Assembly (NCBI GenBank): GCA_015488325.1
Contig: WFOA01000028.1
Span: forward strand, 1-38,308
Direction of reading: 5' to 3'
Length of the DNA: 38,308 nucleotides
DNA from: Acidimicrobiia bacterium
GTDB lineage: Bacteria > Actinomycetota > Acidimicrobiia > Spongiisociales > ZC4RG35
Shown here piece after piece: positions 17,369 through 25,114 of this stretch. A program made the translations under genes and the position numbers. Under the pieces are notes generated by a model. The model had not been told where the DNA came from. It made no database searches and saw only the letters and a list, made by a program, of their open reading frames with translations. Position 1 is the stretch's first letter. Every line of letters starts with the position of its first letter.

Positions 17369-18309
17369 CGCATCACCTCCACCATCCCGACGGCCCAGGT
17401 GGCCGTCTGGTCGGGACCGTCGAAGGTCCGCACCGCGACCTCCCCCGGGTAGACCTTCCGCACCGCCTGTTCTTCGGTGGCGATCGCCAGGTCGGGGCCG
17501 TCCTCCACCGCGGCGAGGGGTTTGATGGCCCAACGGTCCTTCGCCATCCCCAACCGGTCGGCGGTGGTGATGAGGTAGGTGAAGACCCCGTCGAGGGCTC
17601 GGAGGCTCCGTTCGAGGGCGGACTCCAGGTCGTGGCCTTTCGCCATCTGGTCGGAGATCCACACGGCGATGAGCTCGGAGTCGTTCTCGGTGAGGAATCG
17701 ATATCCCTTGCGGGTGAGTCGGTCTTTCAGCAGGAAGTAGTTGGTGAGCTGGCCGTTGTGGACGATCGCCACGTCGGGGAAGGGGCGCGCCCAGAACGGA
17801 TGGCTGGCGGTCGGTGACACCTTCGACTCGGTGGCCATCCGGGCGTTGGCGATGCCGTGGGTTCCGACGAAGGTGGCGACCCGGTGCTTGGCCGCCACCT
17901 CCTGGGCGGTCCCCACGTCTTTGACGATCTCCAGGGACCGACCCACCGACTGGATCTGGAATCCGCCGATGGCGTCGGCTCGGGCCACCCAGTCGGCCAG
18001 GTCGACCCGGGGTGGGGAGACGATCATCCTCACCGAGACGTGACGCTGTCCGGTGTCGTCCCACGTCGGGTCTTCCAGGAAGTCTCCGCCGCAGTCCCGC
18101 AGCACCCCGAGGAAGGTCTCCAGATCCGCCGAGAGTCGCCGGCGGTCGTCTCCGACCACCCGCACGATGTATCCGTCGTCTCGGCGCTCCCCGTAGAGGG
18201 CGAAACCCGTGGAGTCACCTCCGCGGTGGACCATCGCCTCCATCATGGCGACGAGGTCGGCACCGACGGTGCCCGGCCGCCCGAGGATCCTGCCCGCTAT
18301 CCCGCACAT
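17365..18309 (-). CDS. Class II glutamine amidotransferase-like subunit (MgsA/GlxB type)
   Basis: This is a 314-residue Ntn-hydrolase of the GATase type 2 fold, as in the N-terminal domain of GltB and in MgsA. The protein begins Met-Cys-Gly-Ile-Ala-Gly, and Cys2 becomes the N-terminal nucleophile after Met removal. This decides the start at ATG 18309, although the frame is open to 18345. GTHGIANARMATES, HNGQLTNYFLLKDRL and TENDSELIAVWI provide the glutamine-site residues. In the N-alkylglutamate setting it may act on a gamma-glutamylamide rather than glutamine. It is the first gene of the BMC operon, behind an 88-bp region with the candidate GntR operator. Confidence 0.9.
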   Translation of the reverse strand: MCGIAGRILGRPGTVGADLVAMMEAMVHRGGDSTGFALYGERRDDGYIVRVVGDDRRRLSADLETFLGVLRDCGGDFLEDPTWDDTGQRHVSVRMIVSPPRVDLADWVARADAIGGFQIQSVGRSLEIVKDVGTAQEVAAKHRVATFVGTHGIANARMATESKVSPTASHPFWARPFPDVAIVHNGQLTNYFLLKDRLTRKGYRFLTENDSELIAVWISDQMAKGHDLESALERSLRALDGVFTYLITTADRLGMAKDRWAIKPLAAVEDGPDLAIATEEQAVRKVYPGEVAVRTFDGPDQTATWAVGMVEVMR

Positions 18310-18353
18310 CGTCTCTGGGTCCCTGTCCACGAGATCGAATACCACTGAGGTTT

Positions 18354-18375
18354 TGAATACTGAATACAGTGTACG
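18354..18375 (-). promoter_or_regulatory. Candidate operator of the BMC operon
   Basis: TGAATACAGTGTACG lies at 18361-18375, 52 bp before the first gene of the BMC operon. It contains the palindrome TACA-G-TGTA, and a second TGAATAC directly precedes it (18354-18360). The same 15-bp element, with three purine transitions, lies upstream of the permease (20424-20438), so a common regulator, probably the local GntR protein, is inferred. TACACT within it may be part of the -10 region; no good -35 is visible. Confidence 0.6.
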
Positions 18376-18397
18376 CAGTCGACCATAGCACCTCGTC

Positions 18398-18973
18398 TCA
18401 GTCGAGGTCGACCAGATGCAGGAGGAGCGAGAGCTGGTCGTCGGCTTCCTCCGGTCGGATCGGCACCGTGTAGGGCGGAAGCGGCGGGAAGTACATGGCG
18501 GTGATCGTCCCCGGCAGCGGCACGATCGTCACCAACCTCCCCTCGGGTGTGTCGACCACCTCGATCTTCTTCAACTCGGCCTTCGTCGCCAACGAGGTCG
18601 TCCGACGGTCACCGAGCCGACGGGCGAGGTCGCTCCCCGACCCTCTCTTCGTCACGAAGGCTCCCTTGTCGAACCGGTATTCGAGCTCGGTGGCTCCCCC
18701 GCCGTCCACGGGGGAGCCACGTTTCGCCACCCACTGGGTGTCGATCAGGGCACCGAACATCCTGAAGATCCCGGAGAACCCGACCTCGACCGTCAGATCC
18801 GCTCGCACCCGGACCCGGGCGTAGCGGGCGTCGGCCTCGTCGACTTCCACCCGTCCGGCACCGAAGCGCCGCACCAGGGCGCCGGTCGGAACCTCCAACA
18901 GCCGTCGGCGTCTCGACCGGTAGAGACGTTTCGCCCGACTCCTGGGCCCGAGGGGGCGCCGCGAGCCGGTCAC
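18398..18973 (-). CDS. Conserved-looking protein of unknown function, co-transcribed with the permease
   Basis: This 191-residue protein starts at GTG 18973, overlapping the permease stop (GTGA), with AGGAG close upstream. The N-terminal 25 residues are strongly basic (RSRAKRLYRSRRRRLLE). The rest alternates beta-type segments, e.g. ARVRVRADLTVEVGFSGIF, IDTQWVAKRGSP and TELEYRFDKGAFVTKRG, and ends with a Pro-rich LPPYTVPIRPEEADDQ stretch and an acidic C-terminus. There is no signal peptide, transmembrane helix or cofactor motif. I do not recognise the family. Its place between the importer and the BMC operon suggests a role in the same pathway, but nothing more can be said. Confidence 0.65.
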   Translation of the reverse strand: MTGSRRPLGPRSRAKRLYRSRRRRLLEVPTGALVRRFGAGRVEVDEADARYARVRVRADLTVEVGFSGIFRMFGALIDTQWVAKRGSPVDGGGATELEYRFDKGAFVTKRGSGSDLARRLGDRRTTSLATKAELKKIEVVDTPEGRLVTIVPLPGTITAMYFPPLPPYTVPIRPEEADDQLSLLLHLVDLD

Positions 18974-20379
18974 AGCTCCTGGTGCACCTCCTCCTCGAGA
19001 CGCGACACCACCCCAGAGGTCTTCTCGAGGGCGACGCCGACGATCGCCACGACCGCCGCCGCCCCGATCATCCACAGGGCGCGTGGCCCGAAGAAGGCAT
19101 GCCCGATGGGGCCCCCTTCTTCGATCGGATCGGCGAACGCCGCGTACCACAGGTACACGGTGACGATCAGGCCGAGGGTGGGGACCCAGAGCGGCAGCCG
19201 GAAGGGCCGCTCGACGTCGGGGTTCACGAACCGGCTCACCAGCACGATCACGTGGTAGACGACGTAGAGCAGCAACCACGTGTAGGCGGCGGTGAAGATC
19301 AGCTCGACCACGCCACCGAAGGCGATCGCCGACCACGTGTAGGCGACGGCGGTGACGAGGATCGCCACCCACGGGGTCCGGAACCGGGGATGGACCGACC
19401 CGAACCACCGGCTGAGGGGCCCGAAGAAGTGGCCGTTGCGCGAGATGCCGTAAAGGATCCGGGGCATCGAGGCGTATACGATCGTCATCGACGAGTACGT
19501 CGCCAGCACCGAGGCGATGGCCATCAGCACCTTGCCGGGCGAACCCAGCATCGCCTCACCCACGAAGAGCTGTGGGGCGTTCGGATCCACCTTGTCGATC
19601 CAGCCGGGGTCGAGGCCCCCGACGCCGATGCCCATGAGCAGCGACGTGCCGAGGATCGTGAGGAGCCCGTAGACGATGCCCTTGGGCAGGGCCCGCGCCG
19701 GGTCCCTCGTCTCTTCGGCCAGCGGAGCCACGAACTCGATACCCACGAAGCTCCAGAACGCGAAGGCCCCTCCCAGGGCGATGATCCCGCCGAAGGTCAG
19801 ATCTCCTGGGGTGAGGTTGCCCCACGACCAGCCGCCGACGTTGTTGAGCCCGAAGAAACCGAGGAGGCCGAACAGCCACCGGATGCTAAGCATGGCCAGC
19901 ACCGTGTACAGCTCGACTTTGGCCAACAGCTCGATGCCCAACAGGTTGGGGACGACGGCGAGGATCCCCAGGATGATGATCCACATCGTCAGCGAGCCGC
20001 CGCCGAACAGGCCTTGGGCGCCCGAAGCACCCGCGACCGTCTCGCCGGCGCCGGCGAACATGAACATGATGTAGAACAGGGCTCCCAGGAAGACCCCGAC
20101 GAGCGCCTTCGTCCGTTCACTGCCCGGTGTCGCCGCCGCACCGAAGTCGTAGATGGCCCCGGCCTTCGGGTAGGTCGTGGCGAGCTCGCCGGCCGACAGC
20201 CCGAGCAACAGGTTGGCGAAGAACATCGCCACCAGAGCCACCGCGAAGGCCTGGCCGGCGCTGAACCATCCCAGGAAGTCGGACACCAGGGTGCTGGCGG
20301 CCACCACCAACCCCACCCCGGCGATGAAGATGTCCCGGGTGTTCAACGCCTTGACGAGACCTTGGTCGCTCGTCGTCAT
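18970..20379 (-). CDS. APC-superfamily amino acid/amine permease
   Basis: This 469-residue membrane protein has about 12 transmembrane helices, a normal length for the APC family of proton-coupled amino acid, polyamine and ethanolamine transporters. AFWSFVGIEFVAPLAEETRDPARALPKG is the loop after helix 6 typical of the family (SF.G.E..A....E...P.R..P). ATG 20379 is used because GAGGAGGGAGG lies 5-15 nt upstream; the frame is open further upstream without support. It is probably the importer of the amine processed by the BMC pathway, because it shares the candidate operator and lies directly upstream of the operon. The substrate is not deducible from sequence alone. Confidence 0.88.
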   Translation of the reverse strand: MTTSDQGLVKALNTRDIFIAGVGLVVAASTLVSDFLGWFSAGQAFAVALVAMFFANLLLGLSAGELATTYPKAGAIYDFGAAATPGSERTKALVGVFLGALFYIMFMFAGAGETVAGASGAQGLFGGGSLTMWIIILGILAVVPNLLGIELLAKVELYTVLAMLSIRWLFGLLGFFGLNNVGGWSWGNLTPGDLTFGGIIALGGAFAFWSFVGIEFVAPLAEETRDPARALPKGIVYGLLTILGTSLLMGIGVGGLDPGWIDKVDPNAPQLFVGEAMLGSPGKVLMAIASVLATYSSMTIVYASMPRILYGISRNGHFFGPLSRWFGSVHPRFRTPWVAILVTAVAYTWSAIAFGGVVELIFTAAYTWLLLYVVYHVIVLVSRFVNPDVERPFRLPLWVPTLGLIVTVYLWYAAFADPIEEGGPIGHAFFGPRALWMIGAAAVVAIVGVALEKTSGVVSRLEEEVHQEL

Positions 20380-20423
20380 CGCTACCTCCCTCCTCGCTCT
20401 CGACCGCCCATGCGAGCGATCTT

Positions 20424-20457
20424 TGGATACAGTATGCGTCGTACAACCGCCCTGCAA
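20424..20457 (-). promoter_or_regulatory. Promoter and candidate operator of the permease
   Basis: On the minus strand TTGCAG (20457-20452), 17 nt, TACTGT (20434-20429). The -10 hexamer lies inside TGGATACAGTATGCG (20424-20438, plus-strand reading), which matches the BMC operon element at 12 of 15 positions, with all differences A/G. A repressor bound here would block the -10 directly. Confidence 0.6.
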
Positions 20458-20551
20458 CCGATCCTGGGGTTTTTCTTCGGGGAATCTCCACCGATCCGAC
20501 GGGTCGGAATCGGCCGTCGCTTGCGGATTTCCGGTGCCTCCGGACCGGCCC

Positions 20552-20557
20552 TACGAT
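20552..20557 (+). promoter_or_regulatory. -10 element of the GntR-family regulator
   Basis: TACGAT overlaps the ATG at 20556, so that ATG would lie upstream of the transcription start. Transcription from here would begin near 20564 and leave a short leader with AAGGGAGAG before GTG 20586. This supports the GTG as the true start. Confidence 0.45.
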
Positions 20558-20585
20558 GCATCCCGGATACGAAGGGAGAGGGTTC

Positions 20586-21284
20586 GTGCCCAAGCTCAGG
20601 AAGATCAGTACCAGACCCTCCCGCCTCGCCGATCAGGTCTACGGACGTCTGATGGCGGCGATCCTCGACGGAACGATCGGCCAGGGGGACCGACTCATCC
20701 AGGAGAAACTGGCCGAGGACCTGGCGGTCAGCAGGACCCCGGTACGAGAAGCGCTGCTGCGCCTCGAACGGGAAGGGGTCATCGAGCAGGCGGGACGGAA
20801 GGGTTTCGTCGTGAAGACCGTGTCCGAGGAGATGATCCGCTCCATCTACCAGGCCCGCGAAGCGGTCGAAGGGTACGCCGCCCGTGTCGTGGCGGAACGG
20901 TCCGATCCGGAGACGATCGACCGCCTGGCCCAGCGGATCGCCGGCCTCGGCCCCGCCGCCAACATCGAATCATCCTACGAGGCGAACCGTCTCGCCCACC
21001 GGGCGATCGTCGAAGCGACCGGCAACGAGTACCTCGTCGAGCTGTTCGACGCCATCTGGGGCAAGACCATCGCCGTGAAGATCTTCGCCGACCTGTGGAT
21101 GGCGGAGGCGATCCACCGTCCCGTCACCGACCTCCACGCCGAAGTCCTCGAGGCGCTGCGTTCGGGCGACGGCGACCGGGCGGCCAAGGTGATGGTCGAG
21201 CACATCCGGGAAGGCCTCGACCAACAGCTCGACGTCTTGGAGCGACGGGAGCCGAAGCCCCAGGGTCAGTCGATGACCCGGTAA
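20586..21284 (+). CDS. GntR-family (FCD subgroup) transcriptional regulator
   Basis: This 232-residue regulator has the GntR winged helix at residues 10-75 (LADQVYGRLMAAILDGTI, EKLAEDLAVSRTPVREALLRLE, GFVVKTV) and an FCD ligand-binding domain (YEANRLAHRAIVEATGNEYL, HRPVTDLHAEVLEALRSGD). The FCD metal-site His residues are visible. Proteins of this type are mostly repressors released by a carboxylic acid or amine-pathway metabolite. It is divergent to the permease and is the only local regulator near the BMC operon. GTG 20586 has GGGAGAG upstream; ATG 20556 is less likely. Its 3' end overlaps the convergent flavin reductase gene by 19 nt. Confidence 0.9.
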   Translation: MPKLRKISTRPSRLADQVYGRLMAAILDGTIGQGDRLIQEKLAEDLAVSRTPVREALLRLEREGVIEQAGRKGFVVKTVSEEMIRSIYQAREAVEGYAARVVAERSDPETIDRLAQRIAGLGPAANIESSYEANRLAHRAIVEATGNEYLVELFDAIWGKTIAVKIFADLWMAEAIHRPVTDLHAEVLEALRSGDGDRAAKVMVEHIREGLDQQLDVLERREPKPQGQSMTR

Positions 21285-21745
21285 CCGCCCCGGAAGAACC
21301 CGAGGGCGGGGCGGTCGGCGTCGTCGGCCAGGTCCATGGCGACCACCCGCCCCACGAAGATCGTGTGGTCTCCACCCTCGTAGGCGTGCTCCGGCGCGCA
21401 TTCGAAGCGGGCCAACGCCCCCGACAGCAACGGCACGCCGAGGGTCCCCGCCGTCCACTCCAGGCCCTCGAACCGGTCGATGTCGCGGGTGGCGAACCGT
21501 TGAGCCAGGTCCTTCGAGTCGGCGGCGAGCACGTGAACGGCGAATCCCGGACCTTCGGAGAACGCCCGGTGGGTCCCCGCCGTCTTCGCCACCGACACCA
21601 GCACGAGCGGCGGGTCGAGGGAGACCGACGTGAACGAGTTGGCGGTGAGGCCGACCGGACCGCGCTCGGGGTCGAGGGCGGTGACGACCGTCACCCCGGT
21701 CGCGAACTGGCCACAGGCCTGGCGGAATTCCATCGGGTCGATCAA
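21266..21745 (-). CDS. Flavin reductase-like protein (HpaC type)
   Basis: This 159-residue protein has the split-barrel flavin reductase domain: FRQACGQFATGVTVVTA, GLTANSFTSVSLDPPLVLVSV and FAVHVLAADSKDLAQRFA. Such proteins reduce free FMN/FAD with NAD(P)H to feed a two-component monooxygenase, or act as flavin carriers. No monooxygenase is found in the window, so its partner is unknown. The start is probably TTG 21745 (GAGGGAG upstream); ATG 21733 is an alternative. It overlaps the GntR gene tail to tail. A weaker copy of the BMC/permease operator lies just upstream, so it may belong to the same regulon. Confidence 0.85.
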   Translation of the reverse strand: MIDPMEFRQACGQFATGVTVVTALDPERGPVGLTANSFTSVSLDPPLVLVSVAKTAGTHRAFSEGPGFAVHVLAADSKDLAQRFATRDIDRFEGLEWTAGTLGVPLLSGALARFECAPEHAYEGGDHTIFVGRVVAMDLADDADRPALGFFRGGYRVID

Positions 21746-21765
21746 CTCGGCTCCCTCGTCTCGGG

Positions 21766-21780
21766 TGACGCCAGTGTACG
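21766..21780 (-). promoter_or_regulatory. Weaker candidate operator upstream of the flavin reductase
   Basis: TGACGCCAGTGTACG matches the BMC operon element at 12 of 15 positions, including an identical CAGTGTACG, and lies about 20 bp upstream of the flavin reductase start. A chance match cannot be excluded in so short an element. Confidence 0.35.
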
Positions 21781-21812
21781 ACCGGCCGCCGACAGAGGCC
21801 GCCCCTGCGACC

Positions 21813-22682
21813 TCACAGACCCTTCGGATGCCACACCGTCTTGATCTCGGTGAAGTCGGCGATCATGTAGGGGGATTGGGCGACCCGATCGTTGTTCCAG
21901 TCCACCCTCCCAGGAGGCCGCACCACCCGGGTGACCGACTCGGCGGCGGCGGCTTCGATCTCGGCGAGACCCTCCCAGCCGTGACCCCAGGCATCGATGG
22001 CGTTGCAGTCGCGGTGGGACGCCAGGTAGGGGATGAGCCTGTCCTTGGGTCCGGTGAGGATGTTCACCACCCCGGCAGGTACGTCGGCGGTGGCCAGCGC
22101 CTCACCGAAGGTGATCGCCGGCAGCGGAAGCCGCTCCGAGGCGAGCACCACGGCGGCGTTTCCCGAGATGATGACGGGCGCCACCCGGGAGACGAGGCCG
22201 AGGAGCGCCGGTTCCTCGGGGGCGACGATCCCGACGACGCCCGTCGGCTCCGGCGTCGAGATGTTGAAGAAGTCACCCTGTACCGGGTTCATGTTCCCGA
22301 CGACCTGGACGAACTTGTCGCCCCATCCGGCATACCAGACGAGGCGATCGACCGACCGCTCCACCTCACGGCGGGCCTGGGCTCGGCTCCGGCCGCCGAC
22401 CCGGAGCTGGTCGACGAACGTGTCGGCCCGGTCCTCCACCATCTCGGCGACCCGGTAGAGGATCTGCCCGCGGTTGTACCCGGTTCGTGACGCCCAGCCG
22501 GCCTGGGCGTCACGTGCCGCCCGCATCGCGTCCCGGAGGTCCTTGCGGCTGGCGGCGGCGGCGCGAGCGACGACCGTGCCCGACGAGTCGACCACCGGGT
22601 ACGAACGCCCCGACTCCGACCGAGGGAACGCCCCGCCGATGAAGAGCTTGTACGTCTTACGAACGTCCACTCGGGAACTCAT
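21813..22682 (-). CDS. Truncated aldehyde dehydrogenase-family protein (C-terminal half of a split ALDH16)
   Basis: This 289-residue protein has the ALDH N-terminal NAD-domain pattern (YKLFIGGAFPRSESGRSYPV, ILYRVAEMVEDRADTFV, TPEPTGVVGIVAPEEPALLG, LPAITFGEALATADVPAGVVNIL) but stops before the catalytic domain, so it has no active-site Cys. This is not random decay: the frame is clean, and the gene overlaps a complete ALDH as ATGA. The arrangement matches ALDH16, in which a full ALDH domain is followed by a truncated, non-catalytic one in a single chain. The likely role is a structural partner of the neighbouring enzyme. Confidence 0.78.
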   Translation of the reverse strand: MSSRVDVRKTYKLFIGGAFPRSESGRSYPVVDSSGTVVARAAAASRKDLRDAMRAARDAQAGWASRTGYNRGQILYRVAEMVEDRADTFVDQLRVGGRSRAQARREVERSVDRLVWYAGWGDKFVQVVGNMNPVQGDFFNISTPEPTGVVGIVAPEEPALLGLVSRVAPVIISGNAAVVLASERLPLPAITFGEALATADVPAGVVNILTGPKDRLIPYLASHRDCNAIDAWGHGWEGLAEIEAAAAESVTRVVRPPGRVDWNNDRVAQSPYMIADFTEIKTVWHPKGL

Positions 22683-24145
22683 CGGGGAACTCCCTCCAGG
22701 TACGGCAACAGCCCGTGACGGCCGCCTTCCCGGCCGAACCCGGACTCCTGGTATCCGCCGAACGGCGACGCCGGATCGAACTTGTTGTAGGTGTTCGCCC
22801 ACACCACCCCGGCCTTGAGGCGATCGGCCATCCACAGGATGCGGGACCCTTTGGTGGTCCACACCCCGGCAGAGAGGCCGTAGGGGGTGTTGTTGGCCTT
22901 CTCCACGGCCTCGTCGGGGGTTCGGAAGGTCATGATCGACAGCACCGGGCCGAAGATCTCCTCCTGGGCGATCCGGTGGCTCTGGGACACCCCGGTGAAG
23001 AGGGTGGGAGCGAAGAAGTATCCCCGGTCGGGGAGCCTGCACGCCGGCTGGTAGATCTCGGCGCCCTCCTCGATCCCCGACTCGACCAGCTCCGTGATCT
23101 TGTCGAGCTGTTCCGGACTGTTGATCGCCCCGATGTCGGTGTTCTTGTCGAGGGGGTCACCCACCCGCAGGGTGGACAGTCGACGCTTCAGCTTGTCGAC
23201 GAACCGGTCGGCGATCGACTCCTGGACGAACAGCCTGCTGCCCGCACAGCACACATGCCCCTGGTTGAAGAAGATCCCGTTGATCACCCCCTCGATCGCC
23301 TGGTCGACCGGGGCGTCCTCGAAGATGACGTGCGGGGCCTTCCCGCCCAGTTCCAAGGTGAGCCGCTTGGGGGTGCCCGCCACCGCCTTCTGGATGAGCT
23401 TGCCGACCGCGGTCGATCCGGTGAAGGCGATCTTGTCGACCCCCGGATGGCGGACGAGGGCGGCACCGGTCTCCCCCGCCCCGGTGACGATGTTGACGAC
23501 CCCCGGCGGCAGGTCGGCTTCGGCGGTGAGCTGGGCGAACGCGAGGGCGGTGAGGGGCGTCGTCTCCGCCGGTTTGAGCACCACCGTGTTCCCGGCGGCC
23601 AGGGCAGGAGCCACCTTCCAGGCCAGCATGAGCATCGGGAAGTTCCATGGAATGATCTGACCGGCCACCCCGAGGGGGGCGGGGCGAACCCCGGGGAACG
23701 CGTACTCCAACTTGTCGGCCCATCCGGCGTAGTAGAAGAAGTGGGCGGCGACGAGGGGAAGGTCGACGTCGCGGGCCTCTTTGATCGGCTTCCCGCCGTC
23801 GAGGGTCTCCAACACGGCGAACTCCCGGGCCCGCTCCTGCAGCATCCGGGCGATCCGGTACAGGTACTTGGCCCGCTCCTTGCCCGGCAGCCGACCCCAC
23901 GTCTCGAAGGCTCGACGGGCAGCCCGGACCGCCCGGTCGACGTCCCGCTCCCCCCCCTCCGCCACCTCGGCGAGGGGCTCCTCGGTGGCGGGGTTCACCG
24001 TCGTCAGGAAGCGTTTCGACGCAGGCGCCCGGAACTTCCCGTCGATCCAGAGGCCGTAGCGGTCCCGCAACGACACGAGGTCGGTGGCCTCCCGCGAAGG
24101 GACATAGGTGAATTCGACCGGTTCGACGGGGTGAGCATCGGCCAT
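22679..24145 (-). CDS. Aldehyde dehydrogenase (catalytic half of a split ALDH16)
   Basis: This 488-residue NAD(P)-dependent aldehyde dehydrogenase oxidises an aldehyde to its acid. Family motifs are present: PWNFPMLMLAWKVAPALAAG (coenzyme and Asn site), FTGSTAVGKLI, LELGGKAPHV with the general-base Glu, FNQGHVCCAGSRLFVQ with the catalytic Cys, and EEIFGPVL. It follows deoC after 3 nt and precedes the truncated ALDH with ATGA overlap, so the three genes form one operon. DeoC releases acetaldehyde, which is a plausible substrate. Lengths and context fit ALDH16 divided into two genes. Confidence 0.9.
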   Translation of the reverse strand: MADAHPVEPVEFTYVPSREATDLVSLRDRYGLWIDGKFRAPASKRFLTTVNPATEEPLAEVAEGGERDVDRAVRAARRAFETWGRLPGKERAKYLYRIARMLQERAREFAVLETLDGGKPIKEARDVDLPLVAAHFFYYAGWADKLEYAFPGVRPAPLGVAGQIIPWNFPMLMLAWKVAPALAAGNTVVLKPAETTPLTALAFAQLTAEADLPPGVVNIVTGAGETGAALVRHPGVDKIAFTGSTAVGKLIQKAVAGTPKRLTLELGGKAPHVIFEDAPVDQAIEGVINGIFFNQGHVCCAGSRLFVQESIADRFVDKLKRRLSTLRVGDPLDKNTDIGAINSPEQLDKITELVESGIEEGAEIYQPACRLPDRGYFFAPTLFTGVSQSHRIAQEEIFGPVLSIMTFRTPDEAVEKANNTPYGLSAGVWTTKGSRILWMADRLKAGVVWANTYNKFDPASPFGGYQESGFGREGGRHGLLPYLEGVPR

Positions 24146-24148
24146 GGG

Positions 24149-25105
24149 TCAGTCCTTCGTGAAGTAGTCGGGTGACTGGTACGCCCCGGTGCGAACCCAC
24201 CGGATCTGCATGAGCAGGTCGTTGAGGAGGCTCGACGCCCCGAACCGGAACCGGTCGGGGGTCATCCAGGCGGTCCCCAGGGTCTCGTACACCAGCACCA
24301 GGTAACGGATGGCATCCTTGGCGGTGCGGATCCCCCCCGCCGGTTTCATGCCGACGCCGATGCCCGTCAGCTCGGCGAAATCCCTGATCGCCTCCAGCAT
24401 CACCAGGGTGACCGGACGGGTGGCGGCGGGGCCGACCTTGCCGGTCGACGTCTTGATGAAGTCGGCTCCGGCTGCCATCGCCAGCATCGACGCCTTCCGG
24501 ACGTTGTCGAAGGTGACGAGCTCGCCGGTCTCCAAGATCACCTTCAGGTGGGCCGACCCACATGCCTCCCGCACGGCGACGATCTCTTCGTACACCTTCA
24601 TGTAGTCGCCGGCGAGGAAGGCTCCCCGGTCGATCACCATGTCGATCTCGTCGGCGCCGGCGGCGAGAGCGGCCCGGGTGTCGGCCAGCTTCACCTCCAG
24701 GGGAGCCTGTCCCGACGGGAAGTAGGTGGCGACGGCGGCGACGGCGACCCCGCTCCCCCGGAGGGCTTCGGCGGCGACGGGGACCATCGCCGGGTAGATG
24801 CACAGGGCCGCCACCGGGGGGATCGACGGGTCGGTGGGGTCGGGTCGACGTGCCTTGGAGGCGAGCTGGCGCACCTTCCCGGGCGTGTCCTTGCCTTCGA
24901 GGGTGGTGAGGTCGGTCATCCGGACGGCGAGTTCGAGGGCGTGGAGTTTCGATTCCCGTTTGATGGAGCGGGTGGCGAGGGAGGCGACCCGTTCGTGGAC
25001 GGCGACTTCGTCGACGGGGGGTGTCGCCTCCAGGTAGGCGTTGAGGGCCTGAGGGGTGACGTGGGTCCCCAGGACGGGCAGGGTGAGGGGTGCAGGCGTG
25101 CTCAT
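24149..25105 (-). CDS. deoC: Deoxyribose-phosphate aldolase
   Basis: DeoC cleaves 2-deoxyribose 5-phosphate to acetaldehyde and glyceraldehyde 3-phosphate. The (beta/alpha)8 enzyme has the Schiff-base lysine at Lys218 in DFIKTSTGK, the second active-site Lys in GVGMKPAGGIRT, and VDEIDMVI-type strands before them. At 318 residues it is longer than E. coli DeoC because of an N-terminal extension of about 50 residues; actinobacterial and eukaryotic-type DeoC share this. Being upstream of two ALDH genes suggests oxidation of the acetaldehyde produced. DeoC also occurs in some BMC loci, but here no encapsulation helix is visible and it is outside the BMC operon. Confidence 0.93.
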   Translation of the reverse strand: MSTPAPLTLPVLGTHVTPQALNAYLEATPPVDEVAVHERVASLATRSIKRESKLHALELAVRMTDLTTLEGKDTPGKVRQLASKARRPDPTDPSIPPVAALCIYPAMVPVAAEALRGSGVAVAAVATYFPSGQAPLEVKLADTRAALAAGADEIDMVIDRGAFLAGDYMKVYEEIVAVREACGSAHLKVILETGELVTFDNVRKASMLAMAAGADFIKTSTGKVGPAATRPVTLVMLEAIRDFAELTGIGVGMKPAGGIRTAKDAIRYLVLVYETLGTAWMTPDRFRFGASSLLNDLLMQIRWVRTGAYQSPDYFTKD

Positions 25106-25114
25106 CGCGGGGCC

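Noticed and set aside
15270-18309. Ordinary glutamate synthase (GltB) broken into three pieces
   Set aside because: The three genes are separate with clean starts and overlaps, in the order and size of MgsABC/GlxBCD, and stand next to a GmaS-type ligase; no gltD is present.
21813-22682. Pseudogene call for the short ALDH
   Set aside because: The frame is intact, start and stop are clean, it overlaps its neighbour for coupling, and the two-part architecture matches ALDH16.
24149-25105. deoC as a part of the BMC pathway (some BMC types contain DeoC)
   Set aside because: It lies in a separate operon with ALDH16 genes, has its own -10, no copy of the candidate operator was seen nearby, and it lacks the cargo helix. 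A link cannot be excluded but is not supported.
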